From assembly GCA_903825265.1 (NCBI GenBank), contig CAIJZW010000078.1:1-10912 (forward strand): a DNA stretch of 10,912 bases, read 5' to 3'. Below the pieces are notes generated by a model. That model was not told where the DNA came from. It saw only the letters and a program-made list of their open reading frames with translations, and made no database searches. Positions within the stretch are counted from its first letter, which is position 1. The number at the start of each line of letters is the position of its first letter. Source of the DNA: an uncultured bacterium. GTDB lineage: Bacteria > Patescibacteriota > Minisyncoccia > Phycocordibacterales > UBA9973. This document shows positions 1 to 5,590 of the stretch, piece by piece. The position numbers and the translations under genes are program-made.

Positions 1-40
1 AAATACCCTTATAAATGCAATTGCATTTATAAGGGTATTT
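1..40. terminator. 40-nt perfect palindrome, probable bidirectional terminator
   Basis: Positions 1-20 are the exact reverse complement of 21-40, with no spacer. Each arm carries an A-rich outer end, ATACCC and TATAAATGCAA. As RNA the centre would open into a small loop and leave a stem of about 18 bp ending in a T-rich stretch on either strand. It lies 15 nt beyond the stop codon of the small membrane protein, so it most likely ends minus-strand transcription from eno and that gene. The window edge hides what lies on the other side. Confidence 0.6.
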
Positions 41-55
41 TAATTTGGGTAAATA

Positions 56-226
56 TTATATCCAATGAGCCAAATAAGCTATAAACAGAACAAGGGCGAT
101 AAGTCCCATTAAACTCTGGATTTTAGAAAGAATCGAAATCCCGACAATAGCAATAATAACCTTTAAAAACCCTAATGCAACGAGCGAAGCCCAGATAGTT
201 TGTATTAATGTTTGTATTGTATCCAT
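56..226 (-). CDS. Small two-helix membrane protein, 56 aa, unknown function
   Basis: I read this ORF by hand; it starts ATG at 226 and stops TAA at 58-56. The product begins MDTIQTLIQTIWASL and ends IAYLAHWI. Two hydrophobic segments, about residues 10-30 and 37-54, are separated by a short SKIQS turn, so it should be a hairpin in the membrane with almost no soluble part. It has no signal peptide, cysteine or recognisable motif. A TATAAT at 245-240 (minus) lies 13 nt before the ATG, so it may have its own promoter and a very short leader. It follows eno on the same strand and is followed at once by the palindrome at 1-40. I do not recognise the family. Coding status is inferred from clean hydrophobicity, the promoter and the terminator. 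Confidence 0.6.
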   Translation of the reverse strand: MDTIQTLIQTIWASLVALGFLKVIIAIVGISILSKIQSLMGLIALVLFIAYLAHWI

Positions 227-239
227 ATTTATATTCTAT

Positions 240-245
240 ATTATA
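240..245 (-). promoter_or_regulatory. -10 box TATAAT for the 56-aa membrane protein
   Basis: Perfect TATAAT on the minus strand, 13 nt before the ATG at 226. No convincing -35 box is visible at the normal distance. The leader would be only about 6-7 nt. Confidence 0.4.
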
Positions 246-283
246 ATTTTAAAGACGTCCAATATTAATACAAAACATACAAA

Positions 284-379
284 ACAATATTTCTCTCGGG
301 TCCGGATAAATTTCTGCTGAAATTTTCCTCATTGCTCGGGCCATCGCCCTTGCGCACGCCCCTCGAGAAAAGTTATTGT
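284..379 (-). repeat. Intergenic palindromic element, relative of the recG insert
   Basis: A 96-nt element with about 48% G+C by my count (46 of 96), set in very AT-rich flanks. Outer arms are ACAATA (284-289) and TATTGT (374-379), followed by TTTCTC pairing with GAGAAA. Inside, read on the minus strand, is a hairpin with arms GGAAAATTTC and GAAATTT-A-TCC around an AGCA loop, with one bulged A. The core, including GGCCCGAGCAATGAG, aligns with 7625-7666 in recG, including the AGCAGA..ATTTAT block. It lies 22 nt downstream of the eno stop codon and may also end eno transcription. Both it and the recG copy keep an open frame reading DGPS...N(F/L)SR(N/D)L. The repeat call rests on the two-copy comparison; the name is mine. 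Confidence 0.7.
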
Positions 380-401
380 ATATTTTATAGATATTAAACT
401 A

Positions 402-1694
402 TTACGCTTTCAATGACTTTTTGCCCAAGAACAAAGCTTTAGTCCCTAAAGATTCTTCAATGCGTAGAAGTTCGTTATACTTTGCAACTCTTTCACTACG
501 ACAGAGAGAACCTGTTTTGATCTGCCCTGTTCCAAGACCTACTACAAAATCAGCAATAGTTGAATCTTCTGTTTCTCCAGAACGATGAGATACTACAGAC
601 GTAAACAAAGCTTTCTTTGCCATATTTATAGCGTCGATAGTTTCTGACACTGTACCAATCTGATTTAATTTTATTAAGATAGAATTACCTGCTTTTTCAA
701 TTATTCCCTTTTCTAATCTTTTAATATTTGTAACAAAAAGATCATCACCAACTATTTGAATTTTCTTTCCAAGCTTCTTCGTCATTAAAGCCCAACCTGA
801 CCAATCATCTTCAGCAAGTCCATCTTCTATTGAAACGATAGGATATTTGTTTACCCAATTTTCATAGAAAGATACCATTTCTTCGCTTGTAAGACTTCTT
901 TTCTCTGTCGCTAAAACATATTTACCATCTTTATAAAATTCACTTGCAGCTGCATCAATAGCGATACTTATATCTTTCCCTGGTATATATCCTGCTCTTT
1001 TAACTGCTTCTAAGATTACTTCAATAGCTGCTTCATTTGTCGGTAATGATGGAGCATAACCTCCCTCATCTCCAACACTCGTATTTAAACCTTTTTCTTT
1101 CAATACTTTTTTTAATTCATGGAAAACTTCAGTCCCCCACTGCAAAGCTTGCTTGAAAGATTTTGCTCCAGTACACATAATCATAAATTCTTGTAAGTCT
1201 GTTGAATTCAAAGCATGGCTTCCTCCATTTAAAATATTCATCATTGGTAATGGAAGTTTCACTTCTTTAGTTTTAGATATATCTTTAAAATATTTCCAAA
1301 GAGGTTTATTCTGTGAGACTGCAGTAGCTTTTGCAAAAGCAAGAGATACTCCTAAAATAGCATTTGCTCCTAGTCTGCCTTTATCTTCTCTACCATCAAG
1401 TTCTATCATCGCCATGTCTAGAGTTTTCTGATTCCAAGATTTTCCTTTTAGTTTTTTGAAGATTTCAGTATTTACATTACTTACTGCCTTAAGAACTCCC
1501 TTGCCTCCATATCTTTTCTTATCTCCATCACGAAGTTCTACTGCTTCATGACTTCCTGTTGAAGCACCAGAAGGAACTCCTGCACGACCCATAGATCCAT
1601 CAGAAAGATAAACATCTACCTCTACAGTAGGATTACCTCTTGAATCTAATATCTCACGTCCAATAATTTTTGAAATTTTTATTTCTTTTATCAT
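402..1694 (-). CDS. eno: Enolase (phosphopyruvate hydratase)
   Basis: Catalyses 2-phosphoglycerate to phosphoenolpyruvate in glycolysis; cytosolic, Mg-dependent, usually dimeric or octameric. The product is 430 aa, the normal bacterial length. Visible motifs are the N-terminal [16 protein letters not shown], the mobile loop SGASTG (about 42-47), GGSHALN...LQEFM, the catalytic glutamate in GDEGGYAP (E210), the metal-binding [11 protein letters not shown], the catalytic lysine in [10 protein letters not shown] (K342) and SHRSGETED. All key residues are present, so it should be active. The start at 1694 gives the expected N-terminus. On the minus strand TGTTAAAAT, an extended -10 box, ends 6 nt before the ATG and no ribosome binding site is seen, so the mRNA is probably leaderless. 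Small variation from the common signature: NQIGTVSET in place of NQIGTLTET. Confidence 0.98.
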   Translation of the reverse strand: MIKEIKISKIIGREILDSRGNPTVEVDVYLSDGSMGRAGVPSGASTGSHEAVELRDGDKKRYGGKGVLKAVSNVNTEIFKKLKGKSWNQKTLDMAMIELDGREDKGRLGANAILGVSLAFAKATAVSQNKPLWKYFKDISKTKEVKLPLPMMNILNGGSHALNSTDLQEFMIMCTGAKSFKQALQWGTEVFHELKKVLKEKGLNTSVGDEGGYAPSLPTNEAAIEVILEAVKRAGYIPGKDISIAIDAAASEFYKDGKYVLATEKRSLTSEEMVSFYENWVNKYPIVSIEDGLAEDDWSGWALMTKKLGKKIQIVGDDLFVTNIKRLEKGIIEKAGNSILIKLNQIGTVSETIDAINMAKKALFTSVVSHRSGETEDSTIADFVVGLGTGQIKTGSLCRSERVAKYNELLRIEESLGTKALFLGKKSLKA

Positions 1695-1700
1695 AATTTT

Positions 1701-1706
1701 ATTTTA
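1701..1706 (-). promoter_or_regulatory. Extended -10 (TGt-TAAAAT) of eno
   Basis: TAAAAT preceded by TG plus one base on the minus strand, with only 6 nt between the box and the ATG of eno. The implied start site is at or next to the ATG, so the mRNA would be leaderless. No good -35 box was found. Confidence 0.45.
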
Positions 1707-1754
1707 ACATAAACACCTAACTTATTAAAATAAAAAATAATTGTGAAATTTTAC

Positions 1755-1808
1755 ACATCTCACACACAAGCAAAGCAGTTGCTCACTCGCTCGCAAAAAA
1801 AGAAAAAG
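1755..1808. repeat. Repeat copy A, hairpin with AGCAG loop plus A-rich tail
   Basis: Reads ATC.CACAC..AA....AAGCAGTT, then a TCGC-CGCAAAAA block and GAAAAA. AGCAA and TTGCT pair around an AGCAG loop (about 1769-1783). The same order of blocks recurs at 3222-3273 with different but still pairing stem bases. Each copy sits directly beside a transcription terminator. Confidence 0.45.
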
Positions 1809-1837
1809 ATTCTTGCTTAAAAACAAGAATCTTTTTT
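1803..1837. terminator. Bidirectional terminator, 13-bp stem
   Basis: Arms 1803-1815 and 1824-1836 (AAAAAGATTCTTG and its complement) enclose an 8-nt loop CTTAAAAA, with T runs on both strands. On the minus strand it would end transcripts coming from the 313-aa gene before they reach the eno promoter. Confidence 0.75.
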
Positions 1838-2026
1838 ATTGCCCAAATTATCCTATTTTAGACACATGAGTCTACTGATACTTAATTTTTCCTGCGGGCC
1901 GTTTAGTACGCAGTTAGAACTGGGTTGTTGATAAATAAGGGTATTTAACTATTAAAGCTTACCCCAAGTTATTCTCATATCTCTCTGTTATAAGGGCAGG
2001 ATCTATTACTTAGTCCTAAGCTTGTT
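1838..2026. other. Structured intergenic stretch, no ORF
   Basis: No frame is open for more than about 21 codons. It holds several short hairpins: TAGAC/GTCTA (about 1859-1874), CTGCG/CGCAG around GGCCGTTTAGTA (about 1892-1913), and GGGTA-TTTAA pairing with TTAAA-gct-TACCC (about 1939-1964). It lies 3' of the 313-aa gene on the minus strand. It also has GGGCCG and AGTACG words like those in the recG palindromic element and may be a degraded relative. It is not a tRNA or rRNA that I recognise. Confidence 0.3.
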
Positions 2027-2968
2027 TTATTTTTTAGGATTATCATAATTCCAACCAGGATGTTTATAATCTTCTTTTTCATCTTTAGTTTTTGGTACAT
2101 CTGGGTTATGAAAGATACCTCTTTCCATAGATTTTGCTATAGGATTATACGTAAATGACTTTAACCCTTCTATCTTTGATAAAGATGCTTCTGATGTAGG
2201 AGTTACAGTTATTCCCCCATTTTGAACATTTCCTTCTTTTATTATATCTCCTACTAGTTCTCTATGTTCGTCTAATGGCTTTCCTATTGAAGCTTCTAAT
2301 GCTGATTGTTTTGCAAATAAATGCCTGCCTCCTGGTTGATCAAGCAAGGAGCGCTTTACCATTCCCTTATAAGGTTCTCCTTTTAGCCACCATGTTTCAT
2401 CTTTATTAAATCTATTATTTTTTATTTTTCCCATATCATTATGAATAATCCAATTATCTAAATTGTTCTCAGTTTCATTAAATTTATAAAACTGATGATC
2501 ATTTATTGGTGCACTAGTATCTGAAACATTATATTTTTTTTGATATTTTAATTTCCTTTTAGAAGGATAAAGTTCATCAGGATGAGGCATAAAATCATAA
2601 GTGTTGTCTACAAGATCAAACCCCCCAACAAAATTTCTTATATAATACATTCGTCCATCTTTTTGTAGATACTGTGAACCATGTATATTAATTAATTTAC
2701 TATCTTTTGGTAGCTCTGGCTCAATTCCTTTAAATGACACATTATGACTTATTAATTCTTCTTCTAATATACGATTAGCATATAGATTATCTGCTAAAGT
2801 TTTATTCATTTTACTATTATCTATTAATTTAGATAATATTGTAGTTTTAACATTAGGTATATCTTTTATTAGTGTTCTAATTTTAGCCAAACTTGTAACT
2901 TTAGATGCCTTATCTAAAATAGATTCTTTTTTTGGGTCTTCCTTTGTTGTTGGTTTAAAATTTTCCAT
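2027..2968 (-). CDS. Hypothetical protein, 313 aa, unrecognised
   Basis: I do not recognise this protein. It is soluble by eye: no signal peptide, no membrane segment, no cysteine pattern. It is lysine- and asparagine-rich with a hydrophilic N-terminal region (about 1-70), a middle part with aromatic strand-like runs (INIHGSQYLQKDGRMYYIRN, WWLKGEPYKGM), an acidic-basic linker, and a disordered-looking C-terminus ending KHPGWNYDNPKK. Start: a TTG six codons upstream (2986) keeps the frame open, but the ATG at 2968 is preferred because TATACA lies 8 nt before it, matching the short -10-to-ATG spacing of its neighbours. It stands alone between two structured non-coding stretches and ends upstream of the terminator at 1803-1837. 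Base composition looks like its neighbours. Alternatives include a mobile-element cargo gene or a lineage-specific protein; I assign no function. Confidence 0.75.
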   Translation of the reverse strand: MENFKPTTKEDPKKESILDKASKVTSLAKIRTLIKDIPNVKTTILSKLIDNSKMNKTLADNLYANRILEEELISHNVSFKGIEPELPKDSKLINIHGSQYLQKDGRMYYIRNFVGGFDLVDNTYDFMPHPDELYPSKRKLKYQKKYNVSDTSAPINDHQFYKFNETENNLDNWIIHNDMGKIKNNRFNKDETWWLKGEPYKGMVKRSLLDQPGGRHLFAKQSALEASIGKPLDEHRELVGDIIKEGNVQNGGITVTPTSEASLSKIEGLKSFTYNPIAKSMERGIFHNPDVPKTKDEKEDYKHPGWNYDNPKK

Positions 2969-3221
2969 GATTATATTGTATAACAATGCAAATAAATATG
3001 CATTATCTCAATCATTAATCGAGGATATGTTTTTATGATATAAGAATTTCTCTATAATTAGCTTATAAATTATCTGAAGAATTCACTACTACTGAGAGTT
3101 TCACTAGTAGAGGCAGTGAGAGAGCATAAGTACATTTTTCGGCTATTACATAGCCATGTACTTTTCTGGTTTTATAAAAAAACAGAAAAGTCTTTCGAAT
3201 CTTCCTCTCGGTTCGATTTAC

Positions 3222-3273
3222 TAATCGCACACGAAAAAGAAGCAGTTCTCTTTCTCGCCCGCAAAAAGAAAAA
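3222..3273. repeat. Repeat copy B, relative of 1755-1808
   Basis: GAAAAAGAA pairs with TTCTCTTTC around a GCAG loop with one mismatch (about 3232-3253). TCGCCCGCAAAAA and GAAAAA follow. In the first 24 aligned bases I count 18 identities to copy A, and the TCGC-CGCAAAAA block is shared. The stem bases differ but still pair, which points to a folded element. Confidence 0.45.
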
Positions 3274-3297
3274 CCCTATTCGGGCTTTCTTGTTTTG
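3258..3297 (-). terminator. Terminator of tRNA-Ser(ACU)
   Basis: Directly 3' of the tRNA on the minus strand: CGCAAAA pairs with TTTTGCG at the base, with AAAGCCC-GAATA-GGGTTTTT at the top and a broken T run. On the plus strand the arms are CCGCAAAA (about 3259-3266) and TTTTGCGG (3293-3300). Confidence 0.6.
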
Positions 3298-3384
3298 CGG
3301 AGGCGGTGAGATTCGAACTCACGGAACCGATTAAAGTTCGACGGTTTAGTAAACCGTTGATTTAAACCACTCATCCACGCCTCC
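3298..3384 (-). tRNA. tRNA-Ser, anticodon ACU (unusual)
   Basis: Complete 87-nt class II cloverleaf on the minus strand. Acceptor GGAGGCG/CGCCUCC with G73 (a serine identity base), D stem GAU/AUC with the GAGUGGUUUAA loop, anticodon stem ACGGU/ACCGU, loop UUACUAA, long variable arm GAAC/GUUC, T arm GUGAG-UUCGAAU-CUCAC. No CCA is encoded. The anticodon is ACU, where serine tRNAs for AGC/AGU codons carry GCU. Every stem is perfectly paired, so it looks intact and not decayed. A normal tRNA-Ser(GCU) sits 113 nt away on the other strand. The gene itself is near certain; how it decodes is unclear. Confidence 0.92.
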
Positions 3385-3426
3385 TTACTTCGTTCGTTAG
3401 TGTGTCTATACACCTTCGATTTTCTT

Positions 3427-3432
3427 ATCTTA
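3427..3432 (-). promoter_or_regulatory. Possible extended -10 (TGc-TAAGAT) for tRNA-Ser(ACU)
   Basis: TGCTAAGAT on the minus strand, about 42 nt before the tRNA 5' end. A second candidate, TATAGA at 3410-3405, lies closer. Neither has a strong -35 box. Confidence 0.3.
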
Positions 3433-3460
3433 GCATATTTATTTTAATAATAAAATATAA

Positions 3461-3489
3461 TTGAGAAATAAGTACAATTATGTTATTTT
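3461..3489 (+). promoter_or_regulatory. Promoter of tRNA-Ser(GCU)
   Basis: TTGAGA (3461-3466), 17-nt spacer, TATTTT (3484-3489). The expected start site falls one or two bases before the tRNA. Confidence 0.5.
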
Positions 3490-3497
3490 GATTACAT

Positions 3498-3584
3498 GGA
3501 GCCGTGTCAGAGTGGTCTAACGTACCTCTTTGCTAAAGAGGCAGGGTGTAAAAGCCCTCGCTGGTTCGAATCCAGCCGGCTCCG
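3498..3584 (+). tRNA. tRNA-Ser, anticodon GCU
   Basis: 87-nt class II tRNA reading AGC and AGU. Acceptor GGAGCCG/CGGCUCC with G73, anticodon stem CCUCU/AGAGG with loop UUGCUAA, variable arm AGGGU/GCCCU, T arm GCUGG-UUCGAAU-CCAGC. No CCA is encoded. The D stem (UCA against CGU) has at most one Watson-Crick pair in the standard register, which is weaker than in the ACU neighbour. D-loop landmarks (GAG, GG, AA) are normal. Confidence 0.95.
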
Positions 3585-3591
3585 CTAATCT

Positions 3592-3616
3592 AAAATGACC
3601 ATTAGGTCATTTTTTT
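3592..3616 (+). terminator. Intrinsic terminator after tRNA-Ser(GCU)
   Basis: AAAATGACC (3592-3600) pairs with GGTCATTTT (3605-3613), loop ATTA, followed by a T run. It begins 8 nt after the tRNA. Confidence 0.8.
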
Positions 3617-3627
3617 GTTTAAGCATA

Positions 3628-3650
3628 TTCACGATCCAACCAACTCCGCA
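3628..3650 (+). repeat. Degenerate copy of the tRNA-Ser 3' end
   Basis: ATCCAACCAACTCCGC matches the tRNA 3' end ATCCAGCCGGCTCCGC (3570-3585) except at three transition positions. It may be a leftover of a tRNA duplication or of integration at the tRNA. No integrase is present in the window. Confidence 0.3.
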
Positions 3651-3654
3651 GAAA

Positions 3655-3683
3655 TTGACAAATTTGATTATAAGTTGTAATAT
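3655..3683 (+). promoter_or_regulatory. Promoter TTGACA-17-TAATAT
   Basis: A perfect -35 TTGACA (3655-3660) with a 17-nt spacer and TAATAT (3678-3683, four of six consensus bases). It would start transcription near 3690, about 30 nt before the ATG at 3722. A TATAAA at 3704-3709 is an alternative -10 that fits the short spacing of neighbouring genes. Confidence 0.5.
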
Positions 3684-3721
3684 GAAACAAATTATTGTTC
3701 AACTATAAAAAACAAAGAAAA

Positions 3722-4321
3722 ATGGGAGAAGCAAAAAGTAAAATTTTAATTATTGCCATAATGCCTCATGAAGACATTACAGCTTATGAAGAAGAAAATG
3801 GCTATTTACCGAAAATAACAGAAGAACTAAGACTTCATATTAATAATGAAATTTCTGATAAAGAAATTCAAATTCTTGAAGTCTCATGTCGGCCAAACAT
3901 GAACTTAGTATTTAGTGATATCATTAAAGTAATTAAGGCTTTTAATCCTAGTTCCATTGTTATAATGGAATTAGATTCTAGTATTGAGCACATTCATATA
4001 AAAACAATATATGATAGTGTAATTAATAAGAATAATCATAATGGACCAGTCCATTACATAATGGCGAACATAGATGCCGCCAAATTTGCAAATTTGCTAG
4101 AAATAGCAAAAATAAAGGTCAAAAAAGAAGAGACCGGAAAAGTATTTTTGGGGAATTTTTTATGCTTTAAAATATCAGAGTATTTTAAAGAAAGAAAAAT
4201 AAAACTTATATGTTTCAACCACCCGTGGACAAATACATACCAAGGGTTTATAAATACAATGTTTTTTATAGATAAAATGGACCTATATAAGGCCACAGAG
4301 ATTTTTATAAAAAACATATAA
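3722..4321 (+). CDS. Diverged pyroglutamyl-peptidase-like protein, probably inactive
   Basis: Product of 199 aa from the ATG at 3722; a TTG at 3695 would add nine residues but has no support. The order of elements recalls the pyrrolidone-carboxylate peptidase family (C15): an opening strand KILIIAIMP like KVLVTGFEP, a helix-strand FSDIIKVIKAFNPSSIVIM like 'EEIKPDIAI', then GPVHYIMANIDAAKFANLL like 'GPTAYFSTLPIKKI', then TGKVFLGNFLCF like 'AGTYVCNHVFY', then FNHPW like 'FIHVPY'. Family members use a Glu-Cys-His triad. Here the cysteine position appears to be G144 and the glutamate position K94, and only H167 seems kept. I infer a cytosolic protein with the fold but without peptidase activity. 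The match is from memory and remote. It is a single-gene unit with its own promoter and strong terminator, with no SD sequence. Confidence 0.6.
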   Translation: MGEAKSKILIIAIMPHEDITAYEEENGYLPKITEELRLHINNEISDKEIQILEVSCRPNMNLVFSDIIKVIKAFNPSSIVIMELDSSIEHIHIKTIYDSVINKNNHNGPVHYIMANIDAAKFANLLEIAKIKVKKEETGKVFLGNFLCFKISEYFKERKIKLICFNHPWTNTYQGFINTMFFIDKMDLYKATEIFIKNI

Positions 4322-4324
4322 TAC

Positions 4325-4362
4325 AGAGCTATGTAGATTTATATCTACATAGCTCTTTTTTT
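4325..4362 (+). terminator. Intrinsic terminator, 14-bp stem
   Basis: Arms 4325-4338 and 4343-4356 (AGAGCTATGTAGAT and complement), loop TTAT, then a run of seven T. It lies 3 nt after the stop codon of the preceding gene and insulates it from mscL. Confidence 0.88.
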
Positions 4363-4390
4363 ATCACCTCCATAAAATAGATTTTTTTGC

Positions 4391-4396
4391 TATAAT
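4391..4396 (+). promoter_or_regulatory. Extended -10 (TGc-TATAAT) of mscL
   Basis: Perfect TATAAT preceded by TGC, only 6 nt before the ATG of mscL. The start site would fall at the ATG, giving a leaderless mRNA. No -35 box is visible. Confidence 0.6.
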
Positions 4397-4402
4397 ACAA
4401 AA

Positions 4403-4786
4403 ATGAAAAGATTAAAAAACATAAAAAGAATCAAGGGACTTAGTGGCTTCAGAGACTTCCTTAAGAATCAAGGTGTTGTGACTCTAGCTATTGGTTTCAT
4501 TCTTGGTACATCTATTTCCAAATTCGTATCATCCTTGGTGTCTGATATTATTAACCCCCTATTAAATGCAGGACTAGGTGGAGTAGAAGACTTAAACTCA
4601 AAAGTTATACATATAAGCAAATCAACCATCCATTACGGTGTATTTATAAACAATGGTATTGATTTCATTGTTATCGCTTTAGTTGTTTATGCTGGGGTAA
4701 GACTACTTGGCATGGATCAAGAACAAATAGGAAAAATGGATATAGGTAAAATCAACTCTCTAAACGCAATGCATCCTAAAAAATAG
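4403..4786 (+). CDS. mscL: Large-conductance mechanosensitive channel MscL
   Basis: Homopentameric inner-membrane channel that opens under high membrane tension and releases solutes after osmotic downshock. Product is 127 aa. After a basic N-terminal extension of about 12 residues come the amphipathic segment FRDFLKNQ, TM1 with VVTLAIGFILGTSISKFVSS (about 25-45) and SDIINPLL, a short extracytoplasmic loop ending IHYGVFINNGIDF, TM2 FIVIALVVYAGVRLL (about 88-103), and a cytoplasmic tail. The GxxxGxxxxK-like pore helix and the HYGVFINN motif are typical. The tail is short and lacks a clear second helix bundle. The kinase gene follows after 37 nt with no terminator between, so partial co-transcription with the two-component genes is possible. 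Confidence 0.95.
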   Translation: MKRLKNIKRIKGLSGFRDFLKNQGVVTLAIGFILGTSISKFVSSLVSDIINPLLNAGLGGVEDLNSKVIHISKSTIHYGVFINNGIDFIVIALVVYAGVRLLGMDQEQIGKMDIGKINSLNAMHPKK

Positions 4787-4807
4787 CTTTGGTATACCTA
4801 TTAATGA

Positions 4808-4813
4808 TATAAT
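4808..4813 (+). promoter_or_regulatory. Extended -10 (TGa-TATAAT) of the histidine kinase
   Basis: Perfect TATAAT preceded by TGA, 10 nt before the ATG at 4824. The spacing suggests a leader of 0-3 nt. Confidence 0.55.
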
Positions 4814-4823
4814 AAAAAAACAC

Positions 4824-5567
4824 ATGGATGACATACAGAAAATAAAAGACGAGAATGAAAAGCTTAAAATGATGAATGAAAATAAATCTAATCTGATTTT
4901 TATTTCTGCACATCAAATCAGAACTTCCCTATCTGCTCTCAAGTGGATACTTAAAATGTTTTCAAATAAAGAACTGGGAGATATAAATTCTGAACAGAAA
5001 GATTATATCGAGAAAGCTATAAGTAGCAATGAACGTATCATCTCTATTGTTAATAATCTTTTGAGTTTGAATCACTCAGATGAAACTTGTCTTACTCTTA
5101 ATCTAAAACAGGTAAATTTTCCTAATATATTAGAAAAAATCATTTTTGAATTTTCTGGTGAAACAAAAAATAAAAATATAAATATAGTTTACAACAAAGC
5201 AGAAACACTTACTCCAGAAATAAAATGTGATGAAGATATGATTATAGTTGTATTACAAAATCTAATTGAAAATGCTATTAAGTATAGCTTCAATGATACA
5301 ACAGTAACAATATCACTAACCAATAATTCTAATAGTGAATTAGAAATGTCAGTTCATAACCAAGGAATAGGAATAAAAGATGAGGATAAAATGAAAATAT
5401 TCGATAAATTCTATAGAGCAAAAAACGCAATAGAAAAAGACACAAACGGATCAGGATTCGGACTCTTCTCAACAAAAAGTATAATCGAGAAACATAATGG
5501 TAAAATATGGTTTGAAAGTTCAAAAGAAGCTGGAACAACATTTTTCATCACACTACCCATATCTTAA
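4824..5567 (+). CDS. Soluble sensor histidine kinase
   Basis: Product of 247 aa with only a transmitter core and no membrane segment or recognised sensor domain. Residues 4-22 are a charged, coiled-coil-like lead. The HisKA helix carries H30 in SAHQIRTSLSALKW; the usual proline after HExRT is serine here. The HATPase_c domain follows, with N box LQNLIENAIKYS (N150), a G1 box NQGIGI (residues 179-184, Asn where Asp is usual), F box IFDKFYRAKNA and G2 box GSGFGLFS (209-216). It should autophosphorylate at H30 and pass phosphate to the receiver encoded 23 nt downstream. The input may be a protein partner or a cytosolic signal. Being next to mscL hints at envelope or osmotic stress, but only by position. 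The N in G1 is tolerated in some kinases; activity is likely but not certain. Confidence 0.9.
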   Translation: MDDIQKIKDENEKLKMMNENKSNLIFISAHQIRTSLSALKWILKMFSNKELGDINSEQKDYIEKAISSNERIISIVNNLLSLNHSDETCLTLNLKQVNFPNILEKIIFEFSGETKNKNINIVYNKAETLTPEIKCDEDMIIVVLQNLIENAIKYSFNDTTVTISLTNNSNSELEMSVHNQGIGIKDEDKMKIFDKFYRAKNAIEKDTNGSGFGLFSTKSIIEKHNGKIWFESSKEAGTTFFITLPIS

Positions 5568-5576
5568 ACGTTATAG

Positions 5577-5582
5577 TATAAT
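5577..5582 (+). promoter_or_regulatory. -10 box TATAAT of the response regulator
   Basis: Perfect TATAAT 8 nt before the ATG at 5591, located between the kinase stop and the regulator start. It could give the regulator a second, leaderless transcript. Confidence 0.5.
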
Positions 5583-5590
5583 GTAAATAT

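Larger units (their letters stand above)
2987..3297. other. Hairpin-rich intergenic stretch, no credible ORF
   Basis: Between the 313-aa gene and the minus-strand tRNA-Ser. It contains an imperfect hairpin at 3086-3110 (10-bp stem with one C-C mismatch, loop GAGTT), a compound hairpin at 3128-3163 (AAGTACAT/ATGTACTT outer, GGCTAT/ATAGCC inner, loop TAC), and an overlapping hairpin at 3160-3191 (ACTTTTCTG/CAGAAAAGT). CGATT/AATCG (about 3214-3227) follows, then repeat copy B and the tRNA terminator. A plus-strand ORF across it runs into the antisense of the tRNA and is not a gene. Confidence 0.4.

Noticed and set aside
284..379. C-terminal extension or separate small gene (one frame reads ARAMARAMRKISAE)
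   Set aside because: Long open frames follow from the palindrome and G+C; the eno stop codon precedes it and no start or promoter fits.
1153..1431. Plus-strand ORF of 92 aa
   Set aside because: Lies wholly antisense to eno, which has full motif support; no promoter.
3116..3334. Plus-strand ORF of 72 aa ending GGGEIRTHGTD
   Set aside because: Its C-terminus is the antisense of the tRNA-Ser T arm, a common false-ORF signature, and the rest covers hairpins and repeat copy B.
3298..3384. tRNA pseudogene
   Set aside because: All stems including the D stem and variable arm pair fully; only the anticodon is odd.
4054..4317. Minus-strand ORF of 87 aa with hydrophobic runs
   Set aside because: Antisense to the 199-aa gene, no promoter or ribosome site; hydrophobicity comes from A/T-rich antisense codons.
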